From a bacterium (GTDB lineage Bacteria > Myxococcota_A > Bradymonadia > Bradymonadales > Bradymonadaceae), in contig JAUIBR010000004.1 of assembly GCA_030427705.1 (NCBI GenBank), positions 1 through 64,000 on the forward strand: a stretch of DNA of 64,000 bases. The letters run 5' to 3'. Position numbers and translations under genes: made by a program. Shown piece by piece: positions 27,893-35,980 of the stretch (its first letter is position 1; every line of letters starts with the position of its first letter). The notes beneath the pieces were generated by a model. It did not search any database and was not told the DNA's origin. It worked only from the letters and a program-made list of their open reading frames with translations.

Positions 27893-29479
27893 TTATCCGT
27901 TGATCTCGTCCAGCACCTGATACGCGGGGAGCGTAAGGAACTCGACGAATTCGTCTTGTGTACAAAGTGTGCTGAACATCTCGCCGGCGCGTTTGAACTG
28001 GCCGTTATCAAATCGGTCTTCGCCGACCGCCGTTCGCAGGCCTGCCATTTCGCACTCGAGCTCTTTCACGAAGAGCTCCTTGGTTAGAACCTCGCCGTCG
28101 AGCTCGGCACCGTGCTTGAGCCATTGCCAAACCTGAGTGCGGCTGATCTCGGCCGTCGCGGCGTCTTCCATGAGATTGTAGATCGGGACGCAGCCGACGC
28201 CGCGAAGCCAGGCCTCAAGGTACTGGACTCCGACGCGAATATTGTGGCGCAACCCTTCCAACGTGCGCTTGCCAGTAGGCACGGCGAGTAGGTCCTCTTC
28301 CGTGACGACAGCGTCGGGAATTTTGCCGAGCTGATTAGCCTCAGGCATGTACTTATCAAAAATGTCTGTGGCCAGCTGGACCAGGCCCGGATGCGCAACC
28401 CAAGTACCATCGTGACCGTCTGAAGCCTCGCGCTCCTTGTCGGCGCGGACTTTGTTGAGTGCCACTTCATTGGCTGCCGGGTCCGATTTGATTGGAATCT
28501 GGGCTGCCATCCCGCCCATCGCGTGGACGTTGCGGCGGTGACAAATCTGGATGACCCGCGTCGTGTACGCCTTCATGAACGGCTGGGTCATTCCCACCTC
28601 ACCGCGGTCCGGCATTACTGCATTTGCGTCGTTTCGGAACTTCTTAATGAAACTGAAGATATAGTCCCATCGACCGCAGTTAAGACCTGCCGAATGGTCC
28701 TTCAGCTCCCAAAGAATCTCGTCCATTTCGAACGCGGCGGTAATCGTTTCGATGAGCACCGTCGCCTTGATGGTCCCATTCGGAATCCCTAGCTCTTGCT
28801 GTGCGTGAACGAATACGTCGTTCCACAGCCGTGCCTCTTTATGGTTCTCAAGCTTAGGCAGGTAGAAGTACGGCCCTGAACCACGCTCAAGAAGCGCTTT
28901 GGCGTTGTGGAAGAAGTAGAGACCGAAGTCGACCAATCCGCCCGGTGCGGGCTGGTCATCGACCAGAATGTGGATTTCCTCAAGGTGCCATCCACGCGGG
29001 CGCACCATGAGCACCGCCGGGTCGTCCTTGAGCTCGTAGAACTTGCCGTTTACAGGGTTTGTAAAGGTAATCTCTTTGCGGACCGCGTCGAACAGGTTGA
29101 TTTGACCATCGATGCAGTTGTGCCAGGTCGGCGAGTTCGAGTCTTCAAGGTCTGCCATGAATACGCGTGCGCCGGAGTTCAACGCGTTGATGATCATCTT
29201 ACGATCCACCGGCCCGGTGATCTCAACTCGCCGGTCGAGTAGGTCTTGCGGCAATGGAGCAACCGTCCAGTCTGATTCCCTTATCTCCTTGGTAGAATCG
29301 AGGAATACGGGCCGTTCGCCTGCATCGAATCTCTTCTGCACCTCTGCGCGGGCAGCCAAGAGCTCTTTCACACGCGGACGAAAACGCGTTACTAGATCAG
29401 CCACGAATTGAAGGGCCTCATCTGTGAGAATCTTCTCAAAGCCAGGCTCGATTTTTCCGCGAATCTTGATGTTTGCCAT
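27893..29479 (-). CDS. aceB: Malate synthase A
   Basis: 528 residues, in the normal range for malate synthase A. Condenses glyoxylate with acetyl-CoA to malate. Recognised by [26 protein letters not shown], the catalytic segment [27 protein letters not shown] and the C-terminal [28 protein letters not shown]. First gene of the aceB-aceA operon; a promoter candidate and a palindrome lie in the 159-base region shared with the divergent regulator. Confidence 0.97.
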   Translation of the reverse strand: MANIKIRGKIEPGFEKILTDEALQFVADLVTRFRPRVKELLAARAEVQKRFDAGERPVFLDSTKEIRESDWTVAPLPQDLLDRRVEITGPVDRKMIINALNSGARVFMADLEDSNSPTWHNCIDGQINLFDAVRKEITFTNPVNGKFYELKDDPAVLMVRPRGWHLEEIHILVDDQPAPGGLVDFGLYFFHNAKALLERGSGPYFYLPKLENHKEARLWNDVFVHAQQELGIPNGTIKATVLIETITAAFEMDEILWELKDHSAGLNCGRWDYIFSFIKKFRNDANAVMPDRGEVGMTQPFMKAYTTRVIQICHRRNVHAMGGMAAQIPIKSDPAANEVALNKVRADKEREASDGHDGTWVAHPGLVQLATDIFDKYMPEANQLGKIPDAVVTEEDLLAVPTGKRTLEGLRHNIRVGVQYLEAWLRGVGCVPIYNLMEDAATAEISRTQVWQWLKHGAELDGEVLTKELFVKELECEMAGLRTAVGEDRFDNGQFKRAGEMFSTLCTQDEFVEFLTLPAYQVLDEING

Positions 29480-29525
29480 CTGTGAGTTCCTCGTTCAGTT
29501 CACGAGATTGATTGTCTTCACAGAG

Positions 29526-29540
29526 TGTTGAAAATCAACA
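29526..29540. promoter_or_regulatory. Palindrome, candidate operator of aceB-aceA
   Basis: TGTTGA-AAA-TCAACA, a perfect 6-bp inverted repeat with a three-base centre. It lies just downstream of the predicted aceB -10 box, where a bound repressor would block transcription. Confidence 0.5.
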
Positions 29541-29551
29541 CATCTCAAGGT

Positions 29552-29580
29552 TTTATACGGTCAAGCGGTCACTGTATGAA
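29552..29580 (-). promoter_or_regulatory. Candidate sigma-70 promoter of aceB-aceA
   Basis: On the minus strand, -35 TTCATA (29580-29575), a 17-base spacer and -10 TATAAA (29557-29552). The -10 matches five of six consensus bases, the -35 four. Confidence 0.5.
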
Positions 29581-29589
29581 AATTTGATG

Positions 29590-29614
29590 TTGTAAACCTG
29601 TAAATCTTGTAAAG
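29590..29614 (+). promoter_or_regulatory. Three TGTAAA direct repeats upstream of the RamB-like gene
   Basis: TTGTAAAC (29590-29597), CTGTAAAT (29598-29605) and TTGTAAAG (29607-29614) lie 25 bases before the regulator start. Spacing of 8-9 bases is less than a helical turn. They could be binding sites of the regulator itself; RamB of actinobacteria binds AT-rich sites with a TTGCAAA-like core, which is similar but not the same. Confidence 0.4.
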
Positions 29615-29638
29615 TGGGGCGCAACACGGAGGTGCATC

Positions 29639-31069
29639 ATGTCCACCAATACTCCCGGTTTAGGCTCAAAAATCCGCGGGCTCAGAAAGCGCGAAAAAAT
29701 GACTCAGGCGGCGCTCGCCGATCGTCTGAGCATTTCGGCGAGCTACCTGAACCTTATGGAACACGACAAAAGACCTGTGACCGCGCAAGTTCTGATTCAG
29801 ATCGCCCAGATTTTTGACGTGGATCTGAAGGATTTTGGGGACCAGGGAAGTCAGAAAACTGTCTCTGAGTTGGCCGAGGTCTTTGGTGATGACCTTTTCG
29901 AAGGCCATACCATTTCTATCCAAGACGTGCGGGAGTTTGCTGCAAACTCGCCGTCGGTCGCTCGGGCAGTTGTCACGATGTACGACTCCTACCGTGAGCT
30001 TGATGAGCGATTTCACACTATCGCGCAGCGTGCGGACAACGAATTGGTGGACCGGGTCGACGCGTGGCGACTGCCGTCTGAAGAAGTGTCCGATCTTCTG
30101 CAACGCAATCGAAACTACTTCCCGGCTTTGGAGAAAGCCGCTGAGGGTCTGTGGAAGGCGGGGAATCTGGATCGCACCAATCTCTACGGGTCGCTTGTGG
30201 ACTATCTGCAAAGCGAACACAGCATCCAGGTGAAGATCATCCAGACAAACCCGGGCGACCGAGCGGTTCGGCGCTTCAATGAAGAGCGAAAACTCCTGAT
30301 GTTGTCGGAGCTCTTACCGATCAACACGATGGTGTTCCAAATGGCGCATCAGATTGCGCTGCTTGAGAAGTCGGACATTCTGGATGCGATCGCGCTAGAT
30401 AAACACCTGACGACCGACGAAAGCCGGTCGCTGGCACGAGTTGCTCTTGCGAATTACTTCGCTGGCGCAGTCGTCATGCCATACGCCGAGTTTCTGAAGG
30501 CGGCCAATGATGTGCGGTATGACATCGACGTACTTTCTCACCGCTTCCGAGCGAGCTTCGAACAGGTGGCGCACCGACTGACATCGATGCGCAAACCTGG
30601 GAAAGAAGGCGTGGCGTTTCACTTTCTGCGCGTCGACATCGCCGGAAACATCTCCAAGCGATTTAGCGCCTCAGGCATCCAGTTCGCGCGGTTTAGCGGC
30701 ACCTGCCCTCGCTGGAATATCGCTGTCGCGTTTATGACACCCGGCCAGATCCGCACCCAGATTTCGAAGATGCCCGACGGTGAGGTGTATTTCTGCGTCG
30801 CGCGTTCGGTGAATCGGGGCGAGCGCGGGTTCCACTCTCCGCCATCGATGCATGCCATCTGCCTGGGTTGTAAGATCGAGGAGGCCCATCGACTCGTCTA
30901 TTCAGACGGCGTGAACATTCAACAAACGGACACAGCCGTCCCGGTCGGTGTCACCTGCCGTCTTTGCGAGCGCATGGACTGTGAGCAACGGGCTTTCCCG
31001 CCCATCTCACGCAAACTTGAAATCGACGAAAACGTCCGTGGAATCACGTTCTACACCTCGCCTGACTAG
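29639..31069 (+). CDS. RamB/PrpR-type regulator (XRE HTH plus short-chain acyl-CoA-sensing region)
   Basis: 476 residues. An XRE helix-turn-helix (residues 8-65: LGSKIRGLRKREKMTQAALADRLSIS), a middle region resembling the ImmA/IrrE-like DUF955 fold (ARVALANYFAGAVVMPYAEFLKAA; no complete HExxH is present) and a C-terminal ScfR/DUF2083-like domain with conserved Cys pairs (CLGC, CRLCERMDC). Relatives are RamB, which represses aceA/aceB and acetate genes in Corynebacterium, and PrpR/MccR of mycobacteria, which bind short-chain acyl-CoA and iron-sulphur. Divergence from aceB-aceA supports a role in the glyoxylate shunt. GGAGG precedes the ATG. Confidence 0.88.
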   Translation: MSTNTPGLGSKIRGLRKREKMTQAALADRLSISASYLNLMEHDKRPVTAQVLIQIAQIFDVDLKDFGDQGSQKTVSELAEVFGDDLFEGHTISIQDVREFAANSPSVARAVVTMYDSYRELDERFHTIAQRADNELVDRVDAWRLPSEEVSDLLQRNRNYFPALEKAAEGLWKAGNLDRTNLYGSLVDYLQSEHSIQVKIIQTNPGDRAVRRFNEERKLLMLSELLPINTMVFQMAHQIALLEKSDILDAIALDKHLTTDESRSLARVALANYFAGAVVMPYAEFLKAANDVRYDIDVLSHRFRASFEQVAHRLTSMRKPGKEGVAFHFLRVDIAGNISKRFSASGIQFARFSGTCPRWNIAVAFMTPGQIRTQISKMPDGEVYFCVARSVNRGERGFHSPPSMHAICLGCKIEEAHRLVYSDGVNIQQTDTAVPVGVTCRLCERMDCEQRAFPPISRKLEIDENVRGITFYTSPD

Positions 31070-31078
31070 TAACTGCGA

Positions 31079-31118
31079 GGGGCTAGCGGGCTAGGGGGCT
31101 AGGGGGCTAGGGGGCTAG
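31079..31118 (+). repeat. Octamer array downstream of the RamB-like gene
   Basis: Five consecutive 8-base units, four GGGGCTAG and one CGGGCTAG, starting nine bases after the TAG stop. The convergent App1-like gene ends nine bases further on. No terminator stem accompanies it. Confidence 0.85.
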
Positions 31119-31127
31119 AACGCGTGC

Positions 31128-32198
31128 TTACGAGAAGAAGCCGGATGAGGATTTTCTCTCGGTAACGGCCTCTTTCATGGCTCGGTCGGCTTCGAGGATT
31201 TCCAGATAGTCTGGAGGGCCAACCCACTCGCGCGGTGGGCTTTGTGACTGCGGCGCCAATGCGCGGACTCGTGCGGCGAGTTTGGTGGCAAAGCCCGGAG
31301 GAAGTCCGGCGGCAGCGTCAATGTCGTTGCCAACCTCTTGCTCAAGCCGCAACACGTCTTCGGTGGTCAACACACGTCGGCGCAGCAAATCTTGGAAGCT
31401 GTTGGCGAACTCATGCAGACCGTAATCGTCCAATTGAATCATGGACGCTGCGACACGGGCCACATTCTCTGCGGTGAAGGTCCTATCGGCGTAGAAAACC
31501 AGCGCCGCCTGAAAGTAGTTCACAATCGGCACGATTCTGGGGCCAAGTGGCAAGAACTTACCGGGAGGTGAACGACGCTCCAGGTTAATGAATATACGGT
31601 CGACATGGCCTTCGGTCTCGAGGTCTTCCGCGTAGTCCAAGATGCGCTGCATCGTTGACGCGTAAACCTCGGCGCTAACCAGAATGTCCCGTAGTTGGTC
31701 AAGATCGAGTGCCCCACCAATCAGGTCAGCATAGACCGAGTAGATAAACGCATCCTGTTCCGCATCGTCTCCGAACAACGTTTCAGGCGCATCTGGCGTA
31801 TCAGTGTGGATCCGCAGCAAAGCTTCGAGTTTGTAGCCCACCTGGCCCCTCACCGCTTTGAATCGCCCTTTGAGGATGTTTTCCAAGGTAGGCTTCAGCA
31901 CGAACGCATCGGGCGTGATCCCATCGAGCTCGAACTTCTTCTCGAGCACGCTGCGCATCTGCGTTGGACTTCCCGATATGAACGTCAGGATCGAACGCCG
32001 TTCATCCTGCTCACGCCGAATCTCGCGCAGCAGCGCAACGGCTCCGGGCACGTTCTGTTTGTCTTCGGGTTTCTGAAGCGCAGTCTTGATGAGGTCGCGG
32101 ATCGAATCAAAATCCGTCTTCAGATAGGTCTTATCCAGATCCCATCTGAAGATGTGCCACACAGGCATCTCTTTAGATTTCTTCGATTTCTTGGCCAC
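31128..32198 (-). CDS. App1-like (DUF2183) HAD-type phosphatase
   Basis: 356 residues, no signal peptide. The HAD motifs are DLDKT (residues 20-24, Asp 20 nucleophile and Asp 22), SGSP (75-78), Lys in VGYKLEAL (about 123) and GDDAEQD (143-149). This spacing and the FRWDLDKTYL start fit the DUF2183 family, whose yeast member App1 is a phosphatidate phosphatase. GTG start. It lies ten bases after plsX, so a role in phosphatidate or other phospholipid metabolism is a reasonable inference. The basic N-terminus (KKSKKSKE) could favour binding to anionic membrane. Confidence 0.8.
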   Translation of the reverse strand: MAKKSKKSKEMPVWHIFRWDLDKTYLKTDFDSIRDLIKTALQKPEDKQNVPGAVALLREIRREQDERRSILTFISGSPTQMRSVLEKKFELDGITPDAFVLKPTLENILKGRFKAVRGQVGYKLEALLRIHTDTPDAPETLFGDDAEQDAFIYSVYADLIGGALDLDQLRDILVSAEVYASTMQRILDYAEDLETEGHVDRIFINLERRSPPGKFLPLGPRIVPIVNYFQAALVFYADRTFTAENVARVAASMIQLDDYGLHEFANSFQDLLRRRVLTTEDVLRLEQEVGNDIDAAAGLPPGFATKLAARVRALAPQSQSPPREWVGPPDYLEILEADRAMKEAVTERKSSSGFFS

Positions 32199-32208
32199 CA
32201 GTCCGCCA

Positions 32209-33237
32209 TCATTCGGTCATAGCACCGGCAATCGCTGCGGGGAGTTCGGCTCGCACATTCTTGATGGCAAGCCGCAAGGCGTTGCTAAATGCGCGTGACG
32301 TCGACTTTGGATGCGCCAGGATCATCACCTGGTCCAAACCCAGCAAAGGCGCGCCACCATATTCCTCGAACTCGATTGCGGTCTTGATCTTCTTAAGACC
32401 ACTGGACAGCAAACGCAATCCAAGACGCCAATGAAGATGTCGTTCATATGCAGAACGAGCGAGTTCCATGGCAGCATCACCCGCGCCCTCAATCAGCTTG
32501 ATGGTCACATCACCCACGTATCCTTCGCAGACGATCACGTCGTGTTCACCGCGCGGAATGTGGTTCCCTTCGATCATACCCTGAAAGTTAATCTCGGGAT
32601 GGTCCTGTAGCAGCTGATAGGCACCCACAACCTCCTTGGGACCAAGAGTCGGCTCAGGAGAATTCGAGAGCAAACCGACCTTCGGTTCATCGATGCCTTT
32701 GACGATTCGCGCATAAGCGGTGCCCATGAGCGCGAAATCTAGAAGCTCTTCTGAGCTCGCTCGCAACGACGCACCCACATCCAGCAACAAGCTAAACCGG
32801 TCCAGTTGGGGACCGCGGGTCTTGGGCGTGGGAAAGACAGCGGCCAACGCCGCCCGATGGGCGCCAGGAACCAATGAGAAGTGCTTGTTCGCGCTCAATA
32901 CTGCGGCACCGGGATTTCCAGCGGTTAGCATGGCATCGGCATATCCATCCGCCACCAGTTTGCAGGTCATCTCGACCGACGTGGACTCCCGGGACAGTAC
33001 GGTGCCTGCCGGTTCCGCCATTTCGACAAACGAGTCAGCGTGAACGATGTGAATTCGTTCGGGATTGTGCCCGGTCTGATACAGACGCTCGGAAATCACG
33101 CGCTCGTCGCCAACCAGGCTGAAGAACACGTTCTCGTCACCCCGTTGGCTGGCCTGAGCCACCGCCGCAATGATGTCGTTGGGCGCGTTGTAGCCACCCA
33201 TCGCATCGACAGCGATCGTGATGGGACGCTCAGCCAC
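32209..33237 (-). CDS. plsX: Phosphate acyltransferase PlsX
   Basis: 342 residues, the usual length. Converts acyl-ACP to acyl-phosphate for phospholipid synthesis, a soluble enzyme associated with the membrane. Family segments: ITIAVDAMGGYNAPNDII at the start, MLTAGNPGAAVLSA, ALAAVFPT, LLDVGA and IVCEGYVGDVTIKLIEGAG. The GTG start is one base after the stop of the outer-membrane cytochrome-barrel gene. Unusually it is not next to rpmF or fabH/fabD, but between a barrel protein and an App1-like phosphatase. Confidence 0.95.
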   Translation of the reverse strand: MAERPITIAVDAMGGYNAPNDIIAAVAQASQRGDENVFFSLVGDERVISERLYQTGHNPERIHIVHADSFVEMAEPAGTVLSRESTSVEMTCKLVADGYADAMLTAGNPGAAVLSANKHFSLVPGAHRAALAAVFPTPKTRGPQLDRFSLLLDVGASLRASSEELLDFALMGTAYARIVKGIDEPKVGLLSNSPEPTLGPKEVVGAYQLLQDHPEINFQGMIEGNHIPRGEHDVIVCEGYVGDVTIKLIEGAGDAAMELARSAYERHLHWRLGLRLLSSGLKKIKTAIEFEEYGGAPLLGLDQVMILAHPKSTSRAFSNALRLAIKNVRAELPAAIAGAMTE

Positions 33238-33238
33238 G

Positions 33239-34573
33239 TTAGAACCAGAGGTGAACGATTAGATAGAGTTCGCGGGAGGCAATATCGGTGAAGTCAATGC
33301 GCGGGGAGAAGTTCAGGCGCATTCCGGCTTCGAAATCGACAAAGGTGTAGGGATGCACGTCCAAGCCTAGCTGGACGCGATGTTTGTGGTCATCCTTCAA
33401 CTGGATATTCGGATCGCCCCAGTCGTACTTGAACTTGCCGTAGACGCCGCGAGCGAAATTGAAGTTGAATTCGTTGTAGGCGACCAACCCATTGAACGAA
33501 TCTTCGCCCTCAAGGATCACACGCCTCAGGTCGAGCTCACCGTAGTAGACAAACGGATTGAGGTTAATGGCCCACTGGATACCGGCAGCGATCTGGTCGT
33601 TTCCGGTGATGATATCTGTGTAATTGAAACTCGCGCCCAGCTGGTAGCCAAGGTCTCGGAATCCGACGTTGAAGGTCGTCCCAAGGCCGCGCTGTAAGCG
33701 CTCCCCAGGCCATCGCTCGTTGCCCTGCCAATAGAAGGAGGCGTCGGCGTAGAAGTAGTTTGGATTGAACGACGCATCGACGCCAAACGCTGAGTAGTAC
33801 TGGTTGAAGCCCAAGTCTTGCCGGATATAGGCGGTGTGGTCATCCAAGCGCCAACCGTACCGAGGGATGATTCGCCCAAATCGGACATAACTGTTGTAGT
33901 CCATCCGGTATTTCGCGAAGACCTCGCGCACAGTGAAGTTGTCGCGGAGGTCGGTGCCTTCGTACGTGTCGGTGTCCTTTCGGCCTTGAACGCCAAGTGC
34001 AACGTATAGCTGCAGGTCCTCAACGGACTCGTTGTAGCCGTAAACGTCAGCTTGCATTGGGAAGAAAAACGTCTCGCCATCTTCCTCGCCGACCTGTTGG
34101 TTGAGCACCATAGCCCGGAAATCGCCGCCAACATTCCACTTGGGACGCGGATTGATATTGCCGTATCGGTCTTTGATCGTGGTGTGCCCGTAGGGTCCTG
34201 GCCACCAGCCCGAGAAACCTTCCGTCAGCGAGTAGTAACCCTTTTTGGGGTGACCGTCAGGGCGATAGCGCTCCGGATCGGCATAGCTGCTAGGGCGATC
34301 CCCATACATGGGAAGAACTTCTTTGCCGTAGTACTGGCCGTCAGGCGTCCTCAGTCCACCGCCAGCGGGGGAGACATGGCAACCCACGCAGTCCAGCGTG
34401 CAACGACGTTTCGAGATATCGGGATTGAACCAGCCCGATGGCTCGATATGGCAGGTATCGCAATACGTACTCGAACTCACGGAGTACAACGGAAGCGCCG
34501 AAACAGAGGACGACACCAAAATACCCAGCAAGCCAATCAGTAGAGCCAATATCACGCCGGAAGCGCGAGCCAT
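33239..34573 (-). CDS. Outer-membrane beta-barrel with two N-terminal haem-c motifs
   Basis: 444 residues from the ATG at 34573 (GGAG upstream); the frame is open to 34612. Signal peptide to about residue 26 (SSVSA). Residues 38-42 are CDTCH and 62-66 CVGCH, two c-type haem-binding motifs in a short domain. From about 100 on, alternating amphipathic strands rich in Tyr, Asp and Asn (YVRFGRIIPRYGWRLDDHTAYI, YYGELDLRRVIL) end in LYLIVHLWF, with the terminal aromatic of an outer-membrane barrel. The layout recalls Cyc2-type porin-cytochrome fusions, but those carry one haem. A role in moving electrons across the outer membrane is possible and untested. Confidence 0.78.
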   Translation of the reverse strand: MARASGVILALLIGLLGILVSSSVSALPLYSVSSSTYCDTCHIEPSGWFNPDISKRRCTLDCVGCHVSPAGGGLRTPDGQYYGKEVLPMYGDRPSSYADPERYRPDGHPKKGYYSLTEGFSGWWPGPYGHTTIKDRYGNINPRPKWNVGGDFRAMVLNQQVGEEDGETFFFPMQADVYGYNESVEDLQLYVALGVQGRKDTDTYEGTDLRDNFTVREVFAKYRMDYNSYVRFGRIIPRYGWRLDDHTAYIRQDLGFNQYYSAFGVDASFNPNYFYADASFYWQGNERWPGERLQRGLGTTFNVGFRDLGYQLGASFNYTDIITGNDQIAAGIQWAINLNPFVYYGELDLRRVILEGEDSFNGLVAYNEFNFNFARGVYGKFKYDWGDPNIQLKDDHKHRVQLGLDVHPYTFVDFEAGMRLNFSPRIDFTDIASRELYLIVHLWF

Positions 34574-34718
34574 CTTACAACTCCATGACCAAGATGAGGC
34601 AATGTAACCCAACTTGAAATGTTTCCCAAGCGAATCGCTTTGTTGGATACTTCAATCGATGTTGGGGTTCTGATACCCTTCCCCTCAAGGTGCGCATATC
34701 CGCAGCAGGTAAGGAGTT

Positions 34719-35522
34719 ATGGGCATTGTAGGAAAAATCTCTATTCTGATGATCCTAAGCGGCGTTCTACTAGGCTGTCCGGGCTTCGGCGACGAAGAGC
34801 CCCCCGCGGTCGAAGTTGAGAATCCGACATTCAAACGGGATATCGAACCGATCTTTGAGCGCTACTGCAACGAGTGCCACTCGGTCCCCGCAGAGCAGGG
34901 AGCATCCACATATTTCAGGCTAGATGAGTGCGAAGACACCGACATTTTGGGCGCGGCATCCGTGAACCCGATAAACCTATCACGAATGAGCAACGTGGCG
35001 GCCCCAATGCCACCGACGACCTACGGGATCATGCCTGCTCCAGCTGAGATCGCGACCGTCCAGAACTGGCAGAACAACGGCGCTCCCTGTGTGGGCACAG
35101 GCGAGCCGATGAACAACATCAACAATGAGAACAATCTCAATAATGAGAACAATCAGAACAACACCAACAATACGAACAACACAAACAATCTAAACAACGG
35201 AACGGTGAGCTTCACCCGCGACGTTGCTCCGATTCTTTCGTCTGGTTGCGGATTGTCGAATTGCCACGGACGACCTGGTGGCAATCTGAATCTGGAGATC
35301 CCGTTTGGAGCAACACCAGCACAGGTTCAAACGGCGATATCTGGCAATTCCTCGGATGGCTTGCCGTTCATCAATCCCGGATCGCCTGAAACAAGCGAAC
35401 TTTGGATTCGAATGTCCTCTGAGATTCCCTCGCAACAGATGCCTCCGCCCACGACAGGTCGGCTCCCTGACGCCGAGATCAACACTGTGCGAATCTGGAT
35501 TTCGGAGGGCGCGAACTATTGA
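34719..35522 (+). CDS. Lipoprotein with two cytochrome-like halves joined by an Asn-rich linker
   Basis: 267 residues. Lipobox LLGC (Cys 20). The first half (35-125) has FKRDIEPIFERYCNECH (CxxCH at 50-54) and ends ATVQNWQNNGAPC; an Asn linker covers about 132-160; the second half has FTRDVAPILSSGCGLSNCHG (Cys 177, Cys 182, His 183, a CX4CH) and ends NTVRIWISEGANY. Both halves fit the planctomycete-type cytochrome C pattern, so this is a duplicated domain in which the linker sits between the copies rather than after the anchor. Divergent from the haem-barrel gene. Its TGA is also the first base triplet of the repeat array that follows. Confidence 0.78.
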   Translation: MGIVGKISILMILSGVLLGCPGFGDEEPPAVEVENPTFKRDIEPIFERYCNECHSVPAEQGASTYFRLDECEDTDILGAASVNPINLSRMSNVAAPMPPTTYGIMPAPAEIATVQNWQNNGAPCVGTGEPMNNINNENNLNNENNQNNTNNTNNTNNLNNGTVSFTRDVAPILSSGCGLSNCHGRPGGNLNLEIPFGATPAQVQTAISGNSSDGLPFINPGSPETSELWIRMSSEIPSQQMPPPTTGRLPDAEINTVRIWISEGANY

Positions 35523-35813
35523 GCGCCGTGCGGCGCGGCGATTGAGCGCCTTGCGGCGCGGCGATTGAGCGCCTTGCGGCGCGGCGAACGAGCGCCTTGC
35601 GGCGCGGCGAACGAGCGCCTGCGGCGCGGCGAACAAGCGCCTTGCGGCGCGGCGATTGAGCGCCTTGCGGCGCGGCGAACGAGCGCCTGCGGCGCGGCGA
35701 ACAAGCGCCTTGCGGCGCGGCGATTGAGCGCCTTGCGGCGCGGCGAACGAGCGCCTTGTGTTGCGGCGAACGAGCGCCTTGCGGCGCGGCGATTTAGCGC
35801 CTGCGGTGCGGCG
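35520..35813 (+). repeat. About 13 tandem units of 22-23 bases, beginning at a stop codon
   Basis: The array starts with the TGA stop (35520-35522) of the cytochrome-like lipoprotein; TGAGCGCC is the start of the unit, followed by (g/t)tgcggcgcggcga. Later units replace TTGAG by ACGAG or ACAAG. GCGCC and GGCGC inside each unit make stems. There are no unique spacers, which excludes CRISPR. Together with the next array it fills the 455-base interval with no gene. Confidence 0.9.
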
Positions 35814-35980
35814 GCCGCGAGCAAAGCGAGCTCAAAAGCCGCGAGCAAAGCGAGCTCAAAAGCCGCGAGCGCCAGCGAGTTCAAAAGCCGCGAGCAAAGC
35901 GAGCTCAAAAGCCGCGAGCAAAGCGAGCTCAAAAGCCGCGAGCAAAGCGAGCTCAAAAGCCGTGAGCGCCAGCGAACTCA
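35814..35980 (-). repeat. About 7 tandem units of 24-25 bases, beginning at the opposite stop codon
   Basis: Read on the minus strand from the TGA stop (35980-35978) of the acyl-CoA synthetase gene: units start TGAG(C/T)TCGC and end CGGCTTT. The sequence family differs from the array at 35520, which it meets head-on at about 35814. On the plus strand the unit is gagcaaagcgagctcaaaag plus ccgc. Confidence 0.9.

Noticed and set aside
27831-27965. N-terminal extension of isocitrate lyase
   Set aside because: The upstream codons overlap the aceB end and have no ribosome site; GAGGA precedes the ATG at 27830.
35520-35980. CRISPR-like array
   Set aside because: Units follow one another without unique spacers, differ in length by one or two bases, and no cas gene is near.
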